Shown: positions 32,541-42,842, numbered from the stretch's first letter. The stretch is DNA of 64,000 nt from Treponema primitia ZAS-2 (GCF_000214375.1 NC_015578.1:186001-250000), one strand, 5' to 3'. Translations and numbers: made by a program. Notes: generated by a model from the letters alone, not told the origin.

Positions 32541-34751
32541 TTACAATCCCGGCGCCCCCCGCAAGGGTATATCATCATAGCGCCCCGAATTATTCCAGTA
32601 GGTGAGCCCGTTTGCCCCGGCGTCACGGACGCCTTCAACCTGGCGGCGCACATAGTCCGGGTTGTAATACTGTCGGTCATAGGAAACGTTGAGAAAGAAT
32701 GCCTGCACATAGGGGCGGACTATGATTTGCCCACGGCCTATGCGCTCGGTGCGCTGGCTACCCTGGAAGTAGATACGGTAGGGACGTTGTTCCGCAGGGG
32801 ATTGGGCCAGGAAATCCTGCTCAAAGTGGCTGGGGTAGTACATGGGGCAAATCACGTCCACATAGGGGGCTAAGAGCTCCACTTCCTGGCCGGTACGGGC
32901 GCCGGTGCGGTACCAGCCATTGGCGCCGTAGATGTCTATGGAAATGGGGGCGGTGATACGGGAACGTATGTGCCGCAGGAAGGAGAGGATGGCGCTGTCC
33001 ATGTCCATGCCGTTTTCCCGCCAGCGATACTGCGCGTCACCGAGGTTTGCGCCGTCCGTGGGGAAGCGGATGTAGTCAAACTGTATTTCGTCAAAGCCCC
33101 GGTCAATGAGTTCCCCGGCTATGGCGGCGGTGTATTCCCAAACTTCTTCTGAATAGGGATCAACCCAGCGCTCGTCGTAATAAGTTCGGAGTATTTCGTA
33201 GGTGGGATCATCTGCGGACAGTATTGCTGTTTCGTAGGAGGAATCCTTGTCCGCCCCGGTTCCCTTGGGCTGGCGTTGGTCGTAGTAACCCACCCAGGGT
33301 TTCCGGTTGTGGCTGTCCCAGACGGCGAATTTTCCTCCCTCCTTGCGGGCCAGTTCCGGGTCCTTAAATACTACGATTCGTGCCACGGTGTAGATGCCCC
33401 GGTCCTGCATGGTTTTCAGGAATGCGTCGATGTCCACAGGCCGGAACACCCGCCCCTTTTCGGGGATGGCCGGGTTATTGGGGCTGAACCGGAGCCGGCC
33501 GTAGTCGTCCTTCATATCAATGACCACCATATCCAGGGCGCTTTCTTCGATCACCTTCAGATAAGGCGCCAGGGTCCTGCTCTCCATGGCGTGGTTTACC
33601 GGGAGATAGAGTCCCTGTTTGCCCCGGGCGGCTTCCTTGCCGGTTCCGGTGTCCAAAAGCCAGAGTTCAGAAAGGGTAACCGGATCCTCGTCGATCCGGG
33701 CGGCGCTTCCCCAACTGATGAGGCTGGAGGGTTTGATCCCCCAGGCTGAGGGGATTTGCCGGATGAAGCTGTTGAGGTCCGGCCTGTCCCGGGTAACCAG
33801 AGAAGTGCTGCTTACTGCGGAGATCACCGCCGGGGGGTAATTTAATTCCATGACCGCCCCTTCCTGGACAAAACGTATTCCTTGAGCGCCGATGTCCAGG
33901 GAATCTACGGTGCCGAAATCGGCGCTGTCCGACCAGATGGGGGTGAAGCGTTTCTGTTCCCAGTTTAACTGGTAGATGCGGCGACGAAAGGTCTGGGACA
34001 CGTAGATCCGGGGCGATCCATTCCCGGCGCTTCCTGTGGGGACTGCTACGGCGATGTCCGATACCTCATCGGGGTTCGTGGTTGTTTCCAGCCGCTCAAG
34101 CCCCTGGTTCATTTCTACCCAGCCGGCATTTCTACTATCCAATGCCCGGTAGTAAATACCGTAGGTGCTGTGGGATAGGAACACCGTGAGTGCCGGCTGG
34201 GCGGAGCCGGGGGCAGGCAAGAGGGTCGCAGCTACCGCTTTTATGCCATTGGTCCGGTAGGGGGGGGCGCCGAGGCTTTCCCAGGTTTTCCCGGCGTCCC
34301 TGGAGAGGAATACTGTGTCCTTGGTGGCGCAGACCAGGGTTTCCGGGTCCTCTGGAAGGGCTTCCAGATCCTTCAGCTCCTGGACCATGTAGGTAAAGGT
34401 CTTTTGTCCATCATCGTAATTTTTTATGGTTTTTACCGGCAATCCCCGGTTCCGGGTCTCCCAGCGCAGTAAATCTGTTGAAACCAATATCCCCTGATCC
34501 CCCAGGATGGCCCAGTAATTGGCGGTTTTAAGAATTTTCCTCACCGCGCCCCCGGTCCACAGGGGCCGGACTATGCCCAGCCGGTCCATGCCGTAGAGGC
34601 CCTTATCGGTTCCTATCACGGTGGGCCAGGTGTTCTGAGCAGGCAGACTGGTTTGGGTTCCTGCGCCGGGGGAAAGGAGGATCAATAGGGAGCAGCTTAA
34701 CAAAAAAGTCACGGCCATGGAGTTGAAAGGGCGGGGGGATTTCAAAACCAT
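32541..34751 (-). CDS. exported DUF4015 glycoside-hydrolase-like protein
   Basis: A 736-aa protein with a signal peptide (core VTFLLSCSLLILLSPGA). Residues about 45-330 look like a beta-propeller-type sensor (repeated VIGTDKGLYGMDR, VFLSRDAGKTWESLG). Residues about 390-720 match the DUF4015 putative glycosidase barrel: VVIDMKDDYGRLRF, GIYTVARIVVFKDPELA, GFDEIQFDYIRFPTDG, ISIDIYGANGW and VDVICPMYYPSHF. Conserved Asp/Glu in these strands would form the active site. Substrate unknown, presumably cell-wall or environmental polysaccharide. Starts at ATG 34751, 7 nt after the stop of the HD gene, which contributes AGAGG. Confidence 0.85.
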   Translation of the reverse strand: MVLKSPRPFNSMAVTFLLSCSLLILLSPGAGTQTSLPAQNTWPTVIGTDKGLYGMDRLGIVRPLWTGGAVRKILKTANYWAILGDQGILVSTDLLRWETRNRGLPVKTIKNYDDGQKTFTYMVQELKDLEALPEDPETLVCATKDTVFLSRDAGKTWESLGAPPYRTNGIKAVAATLLPAPGSAQPALTVFLSHSTYGIYYRALDSRNAGWVEMNQGLERLETTTNPDEVSDIAVAVPTGSAGNGSPRIYVSQTFRRRIYQLNWEQKRFTPIWSDSADFGTVDSLDIGAQGIRFVQEGAVMELNYPPAVISAVSSTSLVTRDRPDLNSFIRQIPSAWGIKPSSLISWGSAARIDEDPVTLSELWLLDTGTGKEAARGKQGLYLPVNHAMESRTLAPYLKVIEESALDMVVIDMKDDYGRLRFSPNNPAIPEKGRVFRPVDIDAFLKTMQDRGIYTVARIVVFKDPELARKEGGKFAVWDSHNRKPWVGYYDQRQPKGTGADKDSSYETAILSADDPTYEILRTYYDERWVDPYSEEVWEYTAAIAGELIDRGFDEIQFDYIRFPTDGANLGDAQYRWRENGMDMDSAILSFLRHIRSRITAPISIDIYGANGWYRTGARTGQEVELLAPYVDVICPMYYPSHFEQDFLAQSPAEQRPYRIYFQGSQRTERIGRGQIIVRPYVQAFFLNVSYDRQYYNPDYVRRQVEGVRDAGANGLTYWNNSGRYDDIPLRGAPGL

Positions 34752-34758
34752 GCGTTGC

Positions 34759-35574
34759 TTACAGGTACCTCTTGAGTTCGCCCTTGTCCATCAGGGCGTA
34801 CAGTTCGGTATAAATCTTGGCGGTGCTTTTGGCGATTTTCCCCAGCAGTACCTCCTCAATCTGAAAAAGGCCTATCTCGCCGGACATCCGTATGTCAATG
34901 CGAATGGGCTGTTCCGTACCCCGGGAAATCCGCACATCCTCAATGGAATTGGCCGATAGCTGGTGAATGTCCCCGGGCCGAGGGCCGCCGGCCACGATCA
35001 GGGGGATCCGGGCCCGGCCTTTGGTCATGTCACAGCCATCGGCTATCTGGATAAGCCCCGCCTCCAGGGAGTGGATGGTTCTGGTCCCCATATGCCCGGA
35101 AATGCCCTCCAGGGCCAAGGACCGGACCGTTACCAGTTTCTGTAAATCCGCAGCATAAACTTTCCTGAGCAGCCGGTCCAGTATGGGGTAGGCCAAGTAC
35201 ACGCTGTGGAGTTCGTGGTCCTGGCGTCCGATGGTCATGCCCAGGTCGTGGAGTACCGATGCCAGGAGCACCGCGATAAGGCTATCCTCAAAAGTACCGC
35301 AGTCCTCTTTTTCCAGGTTGGTCTTGATCCCCGCATCCCGGAGCAGCCCCATCATGATCAGGGCGTTCAAGGCCACGGTCCGCATATGCACTGGCCCATG
35401 ATCGTTGTAGTTCAGCCGCATGATGGACACCGTATTGGCGTATTCCTGCATGGCCTGGACCTCGGCATCCTCTAAAACGAGCTTTGCCGCCTCAACCGCC
35501 TTGCCGCTCAGGCCAAACCCGGTAATCATTTCAATAATCTTTCCGTCTAATACGTTTCCTTTTTGGGATCTCAT
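34759..35574 (-). CDS. HD-domain phosphohydrolase
   Basis: A 271-aa cytoplasmic protein. The HD signature is spread as NDHGPVHMRTVALNAL near residue 57, LLASVLHDLGMTIGRQDHE near 103 (His-Asp metal pair) and DGCDMTKGRARIP near 178. The family hydrolyses phosphomonoesters or nucleotides. No sensory domain. A C-terminal part (200-271) has an alternating beta pattern of unknown role. Start at ATG 35574 has AAGG directly adjacent, too close to count as a normal ribosome site. It is upstream of and probably co-transcribed with the DUF4015 gene; divergent from the VWA gene. Confidence 0.8.
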   Translation of the reverse strand: MRSQKGNVLDGKIIEMITGFGLSGKAVEAAKLVLEDAEVQAMQEYANTVSIMRLNYNDHGPVHMRTVALNALIMMGLLRDAGIKTNLEKEDCGTFEDSLIAVLLASVLHDLGMTIGRQDHELHSVYLAYPILDRLLRKVYAADLQKLVTVRSLALEGISGHMGTRTIHSLEAGLIQIADGCDMTKGRARIPLIVAGGPRPGDIHQLSANSIEDVRISRGTEQPIRIDIRMSGEIGLFQIEEVLLGKIAKSTAKIYTELYALMDKGELKRYL

Positions 35575-35627
35575 CCTTATAAAATACGATTATCCGGCAT
35601 AAAAATCCAGACCTTTCCCGTACACTC

Positions 35628-35635
35628 GGCCGATA
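35628..35635 (+). promoter_or_regulatory. GCCGATAA, sigma-28-like -10 (overlaps GATAAT)
   Basis: Perfect sigma-28 -10 consensus, but no TAAA 15 nt upstream. It overlaps GATAAT, a possible sigma-70 -10. Either way the transcript would start at or next to the ATG at 35645. Confidence 0.35.
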
Positions 35636-35644
35636 ATAAAATCT

Positions 35645-36757
35645 ATGCGACGTACCTGTTCTATCCTTGCTGGTATTTTTTTCTTTCTGGCTCCGCTCTT
35701 CATCTTTAGCCAGGATCTGTCAATACAAACGGAGGATCTGCGCATAGAACAGCGGGTGGACGGGGGCTTTCACCTCTTTATACGGAAAAAGCCCGGCATC
35801 AACTCGGTGCTCCTGACCGAATCCACCCGGGACCCCTCGCTTAACGAGGACAACTACGCCTACCGCGCCGCGGAATGGAACCCCATAAACGGTGACGAAA
35901 TCCGCTTGCTGGACGGCGTCCCCATAGCCCGGGAAAGCGGCATCTGGTCCCTCATCGACTCCACCCCGGAGCCTGACTCCCAATTCGGCCAGGCCTTCCG
36001 GATTTATATCCCCTGGATACTGTATTACGGCTATTCCGACACCCGACATGGCGAGATCTACGTGGTGGACGGTACCTATCTCAATATCCGCGCCTTTACC
36101 CTGCCCTACGGGGATTACCAGGGAAGTTTCCGGGACAATCCCTTTGCGGTGCTGGTGACCCAGCAGCCCCTGGCGGGCCCGCCAGAGGGCAATTACATGA
36201 AGGACACGGTGGATTCCTTTACGGAAATCGTGGCTGGCAAGGGGGATCTGATCTATTCCACCGGGGCGGACGATCTGGTGACCAAGATAGGCGAAATTTT
36301 GGAAGAGGAGAAGGGCAAAAAAGTGGACATCGTCCTCTGCCTGGATACCACGGGCAGTATGCGGGATGACATCGATTCGGTCCGCCGGCTCCTCATCCCC
36401 CTGCTGGAAGGCATGATCGCCGACTTTAACGGCTTCCGCATAGGCATGGTCCTCTACAAGGACTACTACGAAACCTACCTTACCCGGGTAGTTGGCTTTA
36501 CCGCTGATTTTTCAAAGTTCCGTACCACCCTGAACAACATCCAGGTCGGCGGCGGCCGGGACATCCCCGAAGCGGTCCACGAAGCCCTGTACGAGGGCGC
36601 AACCAAATTCCCCTGGAACGCGGAGTCCAGGTTGCTGCTCCTCATCGGCGACGCCCCTCCCCACCCCCGGCAGCGGGGCAAGATTTCCAAGGAAATGGTG
36701 GACAAGGCCGTGGAGGATAAGGGTCTGAAGCTGAGCGCCATTATTCTGCCCCAGTAG
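35645..36757 (+). CDS. exported von Willebrand factor A protein
   Basis: A 370-aa protein with signal peptide (ILAGIFFFLAPLFIFSQ). Residues about 22-200 are an unrecognised beta-rich domain; residues about 228-368 are a VWA domain with the metal-ion site DTTGSM near 238 and LIGDAPPHP near 340. VWA domains bind protein partners through a bridging metal. No Shine-Dalgarno precedes ATG 35645. The gene stands alone between a divergent HD gene and a small exported protein, which has its own promoter. Confidence 0.82.
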   Translation: MRRTCSILAGIFFFLAPLFIFSQDLSIQTEDLRIEQRVDGGFHLFIRKKPGINSVLLTESTRDPSLNEDNYAYRAAEWNPINGDEIRLLDGVPIARESGIWSLIDSTPEPDSQFGQAFRIYIPWILYYGYSDTRHGEIYVVDGTYLNIRAFTLPYGDYQGSFRDNPFAVLVTQQPLAGPPEGNYMKDTVDSFTEIVAGKGDLIYSTGADDLVTKIGEILEEEKGKKVDIVLCLDTTGSMRDDIDSVRRLLIPLLEGMIADFNGFRIGMVLYKDYYETYLTRVVGFTADFSKFRTTLNNIQVGGGRDIPEAVHEALYEGATKFPWNAESRLLLLIGDAPPHPRQRGKISKEMVDKAVEDKGLKLSAIILPQ

Positions 36758-36817
36758 CTGTCCCGTTGGGGGTCCCTTTGGAGGCCCAAATAGGGGGCGT
36801 CACAAGCCACTGATTTA

Positions 36818-36826
36818 TGCTATAAT
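36818..36826 (+). promoter_or_regulatory. extended -10 promoter of the next gene
   Basis: TGC followed by TATAAT (36821-36826), with GTCACA 16 nt upstream as a -35. The ATG at 36833 is 7 nt after the hexamer, so the message should begin at the start codon. Confidence 0.65.
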
Positions 36827-36832
36827 AAAGAT

Positions 36833-37498
36833 ATGCGGGTATTTAAGGTCGCCCTGATGGCGGGCATATTCTTTGCATTTTTCCTCCTTCCCCTCCTGCC
36901 GGCTGAAGAGCCGGACACCGGTACCCTGCTGGATACCATACAGGAATTGGCAACCCCGATTCCGGAAACTTTAAAAAATGAAGCTGAAGCTGAGGAGTAT
37001 GAGGATTTTGACGATTTTGACGAAGAGACCATCCTGGATTTTGAAGGCCCTGAAATCACGATCTTTTATAATGAGAGAAACGAAGCGGATTATATAGAAG
37101 TTAAAACAGACGAAAAAATCGAAGAGTATCACTATTTGAGCCATATCAAATACAGCGATCTTATTTTTGTCCTTAGCGATTTGCTCCGCAGGATTACCCG
37201 GGAAGGCTATCAGTGGGCAAGGGCTCCGGCCATTTCCTACGAAAAGAGCGATGAGATAGTGCTCCTGTACCGGAAGGATCTGGTGAATGACATGGTGTAC
37301 GGGATCGTACAATTCCCGGATTTCAAAGTATGGCTCAGCGCTATCCGGCAGCAGGACCGGGAACATCGATACAATGCCGGGAGTGGCCGGGATATGCTGA
37401 TGTTGGTGTATGCCTTTGCCCAGTGCCTGGCCCAGGCTGAGCAGACCCTGGGCATCAGCCAGGTTGAATACACTATGAGGTTTTTCAAACCCGAGTGA
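36833..37498 (+). CDS. exported hypothetical protein
   Basis: A 221-aa protein with an N-terminal signal peptide (VALMAGIFFAFFLLPLLPA). An acidic stretch (about 43-65, EAEAEEYEDFDDFDEE) follows, then a folded part rich in charged and aromatic residues (IVQFPDFKVWLSAIRQQDREH). I recognise no domain. The start is fixed by the signal peptide; there is no ribosome site, and an extended -10 promoter ends 7 nt before the ATG. Convergent with the chemotaxis receptor gene 49 nt away. Confidence 0.65.
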   Translation: MRVFKVALMAGIFFAFFLLPLLPAEEPDTGTLLDTIQELATPIPETLKNEAEAEEYEDFDDFDEETILDFEGPEITIFYNERNEADYIEVKTDEKIEEYHYLSHIKYSDLIFVLSDLLRRITREGYQWARAPAISYEKSDEIVLLYRKDLVNDMVYGIVQFPDFKVWLSAIRQQDREHRYNAGSGRDMLMLVYAFAQCLAQAEQTLGISQVEYTMRFFKPE

Positions 37499-37547
37499 TC
37501 CCGGTACTCAACAGGAATAAAATTTTTTCGGAAAAAAGTTACAAAAG

Positions 37548-39371
37548 CTACTCTACCTTAAACCGGGCGACCTCTGTGGCAAGGGTGTTGATATGCTCCT
37601 GGTTATCCCCGCTGATAGTATTCACCCGGTTAACCGCCGAATTGATCTGCTCCGCCCCGGTGGCCATTTCATTCATCCCGTTGGTGATCTCCTGAGTTAC
37701 CAGTTCCAGGTTTTTGCTTTCGTTGATCACCTCTTTGCTGCCCTCAAGCATCTCCAATGAACCTTGTTTTACCTGCTGGGTGATGTCGTTCAGTTTGGCG
37801 ATGGCTTCCAGTATCTGCTGGCTCCCCTGGCCCTGTTCCTCCATGGCGTTGCGGATGTGAGTCTCCTGATCCGATACGGTCTTTACCCCCGTATCTATGG
37901 CTTCAAAGCGGTTCAGTACGGTGTTGGTAGACTTGGTTATTTTGTCGATGGACTCTTTTATCTTTTTCAGGGTGTCCGAGATGATCTTAGACTGCTGGCC
38001 GGAATTTTCCGCCAGCTTACGAATCTCGTCGGCTACCACCGCAAAGCCCCGGCCCGCTTCTCCTGCATGGGCCGCTTCAATGGCTGCGTTCATAGAAAGC
38101 AAATTTGTCTGGCTGGCGATGTTCTGCATTACCGAGTTGATCTCCAGAAGGCCCTCGGATTCCCTGGCTATTTCCTGGATGTCTGCGGAAACTCCCTGGA
38201 GCCCTGTGCGACCCACCTCGGAGGCGGCGATCAGCTCCTCCACATTCTCCGCATTCCGCACCAGGGTCTGGGTGACGCTCTGGATGTTGGCCAGCATTTC
38301 CTCAATGGCCGATGAGGACTGGGAAACGCTGGAGGTCTGTTTTTCCACCTGGCTATTGAGCTTTTCAATGTTCACCGTTACTTTTTCCATCACCGAGCTG
38401 GTCTCGCTTACCGAGGCGGACTGGTTCAGGGCTTGTCCCTTGATGCTCTGGATGTTGGAGGTGATTTGGTTAATCGCTGCAGCGGTTTCAGTCATGTTGG
38501 AGGATAGCTCGCTCCCAATATCGGAAAGGCTGACGGTTTGCTCTTTGATGGTAACCACCATGTTCCGGATCTTGTCCAGGGTCTGGTTAAAGAAACTTGC
38601 CAGGGTTCCTATTTCGTCCATACGCTTAATGGTGATCCGTTTGGTCAGGTCCCCTTCGCCTTCTGATACTGACTTGAGGATGCTGCTCACCGTGCCCAGG
38701 CGGCTGAAGAGCGCCCTGAGGAAGAACCAGGTAATCACAATGCCGATAAGGGACAGGATAACTCCCAGTGCCACCTGCCGGATGGTCTGGGTTTGTATCA
38801 TATCGAAGAGGGATTGGGCTTCAAAATCGCAGCCCACAATTCCCACCATCTGGCCCCGGGAATTTTTAATCGGGGAATAGACCGAAACCAGCCAGCCCCA
38901 GCCTCCCTGCTTGACCATACCGCCGCTCTGCTGCGTCCCAGTCTTCCAGGTTCTCTGAAAGGCTTTGTCATAACTGGAGGTATCTTCCTCGGCGCCCAGG
39001 GGAGAAAAGTTTTCCTCATCATCAGGAGGGGCGCTCCCGTCGATGATGTATTTGTAAACGCTGCCCTGGACCGGCGCCATGGTATACAGGTACAGGGTGA
39101 CCGAGTTTTCCTTCAGGAAAAGCAGCTCTAGCCTGGTGTCTTCGTAGAAGGGATCATTTTCATCCAGGGAAGCGCTTAAGCGCTCAAAGGCATCACCATC
39201 AACCATGTCAACGGCTTTATTAATTACGGCGATCCCCTCCCGGATAAAAATAGTGGTCGCCACTTCAAGACTTTCCCGCAGGGCCAGTACCGTGATGGCG
39301 GTGCTCAAAACCAGAATAAATGCCGTAAAAAACACCATAAACTGAGTCTTTAGGGAGACAACTTTTTTCAT
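37548..39371 (-). CDS. methyl-accepting chemotaxis protein
   Basis: Transmembrane chemoreceptor of 607 aa that signals to CheA/CheW. TM1 about 10-32, a Cache-like periplasmic sensor (35-195; [25 protein letters not shown]), TM2 about 210-232, HAMP (about 233-290; [17 protein letters not shown]), and a cytoplasmic signalling hairpin with the conserved tip [23 protein letters not shown] near residue 445. Chosen start ATG 39371 (MKKVVSL) has AAGGAG upstream; a GTG 45 nt earlier keeps the frame open but lacks one. On this strand ACCGATAA near 39490 resembles a sigma-28 -10, but its TAAA is 3 nt too close. Ligand unknown. Confidence 0.93.
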   Translation of the reverse strand: MKKVVSLKTQFMVFFTAFILVLSTAITVLALRESLEVATTIFIREGIAVINKAVDMVDGDAFERLSASLDENDPFYEDTRLELLFLKENSVTLYLYTMAPVQGSVYKYIIDGSAPPDDEENFSPLGAEEDTSSYDKAFQRTWKTGTQQSGGMVKQGGWGWLVSVYSPIKNSRGQMVGIVGCDFEAQSLFDMIQTQTIRQVALGVILSLIGIVITWFFLRALFSRLGTVSSILKSVSEGEGDLTKRITIKRMDEIGTLASFFNQTLDKIRNMVVTIKEQTVSLSDIGSELSSNMTETAAAINQITSNIQSIKGQALNQSASVSETSSVMEKVTVNIEKLNSQVEKQTSSVSQSSSAIEEMLANIQSVTQTLVRNAENVEELIAASEVGRTGLQGVSADIQEIARESEGLLEINSVMQNIASQTNLLSMNAAIEAAHAGEAGRGFAVVADEIRKLAENSGQQSKIISDTLKKIKESIDKITKSTNTVLNRFEAIDTGVKTVSDQETHIRNAMEEQGQGSQQILEAIAKLNDITQQVKQGSLEMLEGSKEVINESKNLELVTQEITNGMNEMATGAEQINSAVNRVNTISGDNQEHINTLATEVARFKVE

Positions 39372-39485
39372 GGGTAGAGAGCTCCTTTTTTGCTGTGAAT
39401 TACCTGTTTCTGCCACGGTACTGTATAAAACGGAGTTTACACTATCCGTAGAATTTTGGTAAGGGTTTTATATCACACTTCTTTG

Positions 39486-39494
39486 TGTTATTAT
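39486..39494 (+). promoter_or_regulatory. extended -10 promoter of the M15 peptidase gene
   Basis: TGT followed by TATTAT (39489-39494). The ATG at 39501 is 7 nt downstream and no ribosome site is present, again predicting a leaderless message. Confidence 0.5.
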
Positions 39495-39500
39495 CGGTAT

Positions 39501-40424
39501 ATGTCCTTGTTTTACACCAAAAAGCGAAACATACGCCAATGGGCTTGTGCACTGGGGATTTGCTTTCTTTTAGCCGGGAGGGTCTTTGCCCAGACCGCGC
39601 CGGACCGGGGGGAAGCGGTTATGAAGGCCCTGGCGGCAGCTTACCCCGGACGGGTTGGAGCGGCGGTGTTCCGGAAAGGGACCCCGGCTGATACAGGGGA
39701 CTGGGCTGTGCAGATCCGGGAGACATGGTTTTACTATGCCCAGGGACGGCTGCTCCCGGAAGAGCTGCGGAACCGCTACGCTGAATACGACCCCCAGCCT
39801 TTTTACAATTACCCCGCAGAATTACCCGCCTGGAAAGATCCCTCCCCGGAAGAAACCGAGCGCTTCAGGAACTCCGCCCAAATGCGGCAGGCCAATCCGC
39901 CGAAGCGGTCCCAGTTTTTTTTCGACGCCCTGTGGCGGTCCTCCACCCGGGAGGAGGCCTACGAGCGGGTAAAAACCATGCGCTTCCTGGGCAAAAGCGT
40001 GACGGTCCATTACTCGATTATGGAGGAGCTTGCCCTGGTTGAGGAACGCATCCTCTGGGAAGCGAACAACAGCACCCTGGTGCGGCAATGGGTGAACCGG
40101 CTGGATACCCTGGCGGGCTGGAACTGGCGGAGTATTGCGGACACCCAGAGCCGGAGCTTCCACGCCTACGGCGCCGCAGTAGACCTGCTCCCCGCCTCCC
40201 AGGGAGGGCTGCAAAGCTACTGGCTCTGGACCTCGCAAAATTACCCCGCCTGGTGGGCGGTGCCCTATGAAAAAAGGCTCCATCCCCCCGCAGCGGTGAT
40301 CCGGGCCTTTGAGGAATACGGCTTTATCTGGGGCGGGAAATGGCTTTTTTTCGACACCATGCACTTTGAATACCGGCCTGAGATACTGCTGCTGAACAAT
40401 ATGCCCGTCAAAGCCGCTTATTGA
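39501..40424 (+). CDS. M15-family D-Ala-D-Ala carboxypeptidase-like protein
   Basis: A 307-aa exported zinc peptidase acting on peptidoglycan stem peptides. Signal peptide: ACALGICFLLAGRVFAQ with cleavage near residue 31. The VanY/DacB-type zinc site is visible: SRSFHAYGAAVDL near 222 (His and Asp ligands) and DTMHFEYRPE near 290 (Glu/His). The N-terminal 200 residues are longer than in the minimal enzymes and not recognised. ATG 39501 gives a proper signal peptide; an upstream in-frame ATG at 39456 only adds untypical residues. Divergent from the chemoreceptor gene. Confidence 0.82.
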   Translation: MSLFYTKKRNIRQWACALGICFLLAGRVFAQTAPDRGEAVMKALAAAYPGRVGAAVFRKGTPADTGDWAVQIRETWFYYAQGRLLPEELRNRYAEYDPQPFYNYPAELPAWKDPSPEETERFRNSAQMRQANPPKRSQFFFDALWRSSTREEAYERVKTMRFLGKSVTVHYSIMEELALVEERILWEANNSTLVRQWVNRLDTLAGWNWRSIADTQSRSFHAYGAAVDLLPASQGGLQSYWLWTSQNYPAWWAVPYEKRLHPPAAVIRAFEEYGFIWGGKWLFFDTMHFEYRPEILLLNNMPVKAAY

Positions 40425-40518
40425 CCCTGAGTTTCCGTTAATGTAACCACGCTATTAGCGACAATTCGCATCCTCTGGCTATTTGCATTATACATAATAA
40501 ATACGGAAACTTTGCATC

Positions 40519-40872
40519 ATGTTGAGCAACAATGAAGAAACCAAAATTCGCGGACTTCTCAGTAAAAACATCAAAAGACTCCGGGCAAAAAACAGCCTCT
40601 CCCAGATGAACTTGGCTATTCAGGCCGGGTTAACCCATAATTTTATCAATGATATTGAAAGCGGGAAAAAGTGGCTTTCACCGAAAACCCTGGCTAAACT
40701 TTCCATGGCCCTCCAGGCGGAACCCCACGAATTTTTTGCCCCGGAAATAACGATACCTGAAGCGGATTCAGGCACGCTGTCAGAATATCTTGACGATGTT
40801 ACCGAAACTTTTCAGCGAATGGTTGAGGATATTAAGGAACGCTACTTCCAGGATACGGACAGCAAGGACTAA
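40519..40872 (+). CDS. XRE-type helix-turn-helix regulator
   Basis: A 117-aa DNA-binding protein. Residues about 14-72 are the HTH_3 domain (LSQMNLAIQAGLTHNFINDIESGKKWLSPKTLAKLSMAL), the C-terminal 45 residues are acidic and may dimerise. No good ribosome site. The 94-nt upstream region has an 8-bp inverted repeat, GTTTCCGT (40431-40438) and ACGGAAAC (40503-40510), which could be its operator halves. Target genes are not evident. Convergent with ftsH (8-nt gap). Confidence 0.82.
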   Translation: MLSNNEETKIRGLLSKNIKRLRAKNSLSQMNLAIQAGLTHNFINDIESGKKWLSPKTLAKLSMALQAEPHEFFAPEITIPEADSGTLSEYLDDVTETFQRMVEDIKERYFQDTDSKD

Positions 40873-40880
40873 AGGCCGAT

Positions 40881-42842
40881 TTACACCGCCGCCACAGGCT
40901 GCCCAATAAGGCCTTTGAATTCTTTCTCGTCCAGGGTTTCCTTTTCCAGAAGCTGGGCGCCTACCAGATCCAGCAGGTCCCGGCGCTGCTTGAGGGTATC
41001 CTTTACCCCGGCATAGCGGGTTTCAACCATCCGGGCTATTTCCTCGTCAATGTACTGTTGGGTGGCCTCGGAATATTCCCGGTGGAACATGGGTTCCTGG
41101 GCGGCTCCGCCCATCATGCCTGCGCCGCGCTGGGTCAGGGCCACGTTTTTGAAACGGGCGCTCATGCCGTAATCGGTGATCATCTTCCGGGCTATGTCCG
41201 TGGCCTTGGTCAGGTCGTTGGCGGCCCCGGTGCTTATGCGGCTGAAAACCAATTCCTCCGCAGCCCGGCCTCCCAGGAGCACGTCGATTTTTCCCAGAAG
41301 CTCGTCCTCGGTCATGAGGTAGCGATCCTCCACGGGCATCTGGAGGGTATAGCCCAGGGCGCCGAAGCCCCGGGGGACGATGGAAATTTTCTGCACCGGG
41401 TCGGAGCCCGGGGTAAAGGCTGCCACCAGGGCATGGCCGGTTTCATGAAAAGCCACGATCCGGCGTTCGTCATCGGAAATGATCCGGTTTTTCTGCTCCA
41501 GCCCCGCCACGGTCTTTTCGATAGCTTCCTCAAAGTCCTTCTGGGAAACCACCTGCCTGCCGCCCCGGACCGCCAGCAAGGCCGCCTCGTTGACGATATT
41601 CGCCAGATCCGCCCCCACAAAGCCCGGGGTTCCCCGGGCAACCGCAGCCAGGTCCACCTGGGGATCAAGTTTTACCGCCTTGGCGTGGATACGCAGTATG
41701 GCCTCCCGGCCTTTCAGGTCCGGCCTATCTACCAGGACCTGGCGGTCAAAGCGGCCGGGCCTGAGCAGGGCCGGGTCCAGCACATCGGGCCGATTGGTGG
41801 CTGCCAGGATGATCAGGCCGCTGGTGGCGTCAAAGCCGTCCATCTCCACCAGAAGCTGGTTCAGGGTCTGCTCCCGTTCATCGTTGCCCCCGGCGATATT
41901 GTTCAGCCGGCTTTTGCCAATGGCGTCCAGCTCGTCAATAAAAACGATGCAGGGGGCCTTTTCCCGGGCCTGCTTGAAGAGGTCCCGGACCCGGGCTGCC
42001 CCGACGCCCACAAACATCTCCACAAAGTCGGCGCCGCTCATGCGGAAAAAGGATACTCCCGCCTCCCCGGCCACTGCCCGGGCCAAAAGGGTCTTTCCGG
42101 TGCCCGGGGGCCCTACCAGGAGCACTCCCTTGGGTATTTTACCGCCAATATCGGTGTACTTTTTAGGGTTTTTCAGGAAGTCCACCACCTCCACCAGTTC
42201 GTCCTTGGCCTCGTCCACCCCGGCTACATCGGGGAAGCGGGTAACGATGTCACCTTCCGCCACGATCACCGCCCGGTTCTGGCCTACGGAAAGCACATTG
42301 CCCCCCATATTGCCCAGACGCTTCATCAGGAAGCGCCATATAAAGAAGAAAAAGGCAATTGGAAGGACCCAACTGAAGATAAGGTTGAGCACCGTGCTGC
42401 CCTCACGGGACACCGCATAGTAGGAGACCCCCTTTTCGTCCATGAGTTTGATAATATCCGGATCGTTCAGGGGGACCGTGCGGAATATCGCATCAGGGGA
42501 CGACCCATAGGGGTTTCGGAGGCCTGGAGTTGGGGCAACAGTCTTTTGAGCAGCGGTATACCCGGTAAAATAGGAATCGGTCATCTCTACCCGCTTGATT
42601 TCCCCGGAGACAATCTTGTTCTTAAACTCCGAAAAATCAATGGTGGGATTTACCTTGTTCAGAAATACATAGTTAAAGAGGCTCATCCCCACTACCAGGA
42701 TGAGGATATATACGATGGAAAAGCGCCACCCTCCGAACTTTTTTGGATCCGGCAGCTTGGGTCCCCCAAAGGGAAACTGGGGCCCGGAATTTTTGGGCTT
42801 TTTTTTATCGTTCCCGGATCCATCGTTCTGGTAATCGCTCAT
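40881..42842 (-). CDS. ftsH: ATP-dependent zinc metalloprotease FtsH
   Basis: Hexameric inner-membrane AAA+ protease that degrades membrane and short-lived proteins. 653 aa: TM1 (about 42-62), periplasmic part (65-150), TM2 (about 152-172), AAA core with Walker A GPPGTGKT near 247, Walker [11 protein letters not shown] near 305, second region of homology [16 protein letters not shown], and the zinc site HETGH near 466 followed by its Asp ligand further on. AAGGAG precedes ATG 42842. A basic, Pro-rich N-terminal tail of about 40 residues is longer than usual. Divergent from the lipoprotein operon. Confidence 0.97.
   Translation of the reverse strand: MSDYQNDGSGNDKKKPKNSGPQFPFGGPKLPDPKKFGGWRFSIVYILILVVGMSLFNYVFLNKVNPTIDFSEFKNKIVSGEIKRVEMTDSYFTGYTAAQKTVAPTPGLRNPYGSSPDAIFRTVPLNDPDIIKLMDEKGVSYYAVSREGSTVLNLIFSWVLPIAFFFFIWRFLMKRLGNMGGNVLSVGQNRAVIVAEGDIVTRFPDVAGVDEAKDELVEVVDFLKNPKKYTDIGGKIPKGVLLVGPPGTGKTLLARAVAGEAGVSFFRMSGADFVEMFVGVGAARVRDLFKQAREKAPCIVFIDELDAIGKSRLNNIAGGNDEREQTLNQLLVEMDGFDATSGLIILAATNRPDVLDPALLRPGRFDRQVLVDRPDLKGREAILRIHAKAVKLDPQVDLAAVARGTPGFVGADLANIVNEAALLAVRGGRQVVSQKDFEEAIEKTVAGLEQKNRIISDDERRIVAFHETGHALVAAFTPGSDPVQKISIVPRGFGALGYTLQMPVEDRYLMTEDELLGKIDVLLGGRAAEELVFSRISTGAANDLTKATDIARKMITDYGMSARFKNVALTQRGAGMMGGAAQEPMFHREYSEATQQYIDEEIARMVETRYAGVKDTLKQRRDLLDLVGAQLLEKETLDEKEFKGLIGQPVAAV

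Noticed and set aside
39477-39500. Sigma-28 promoter for the chemoreceptor gene (ACCGATAA on minus strand)
   Set aside because: The TAAA is only 12 nt away instead of 15 and the leader would be over 100 nt; noted only as a possibility.
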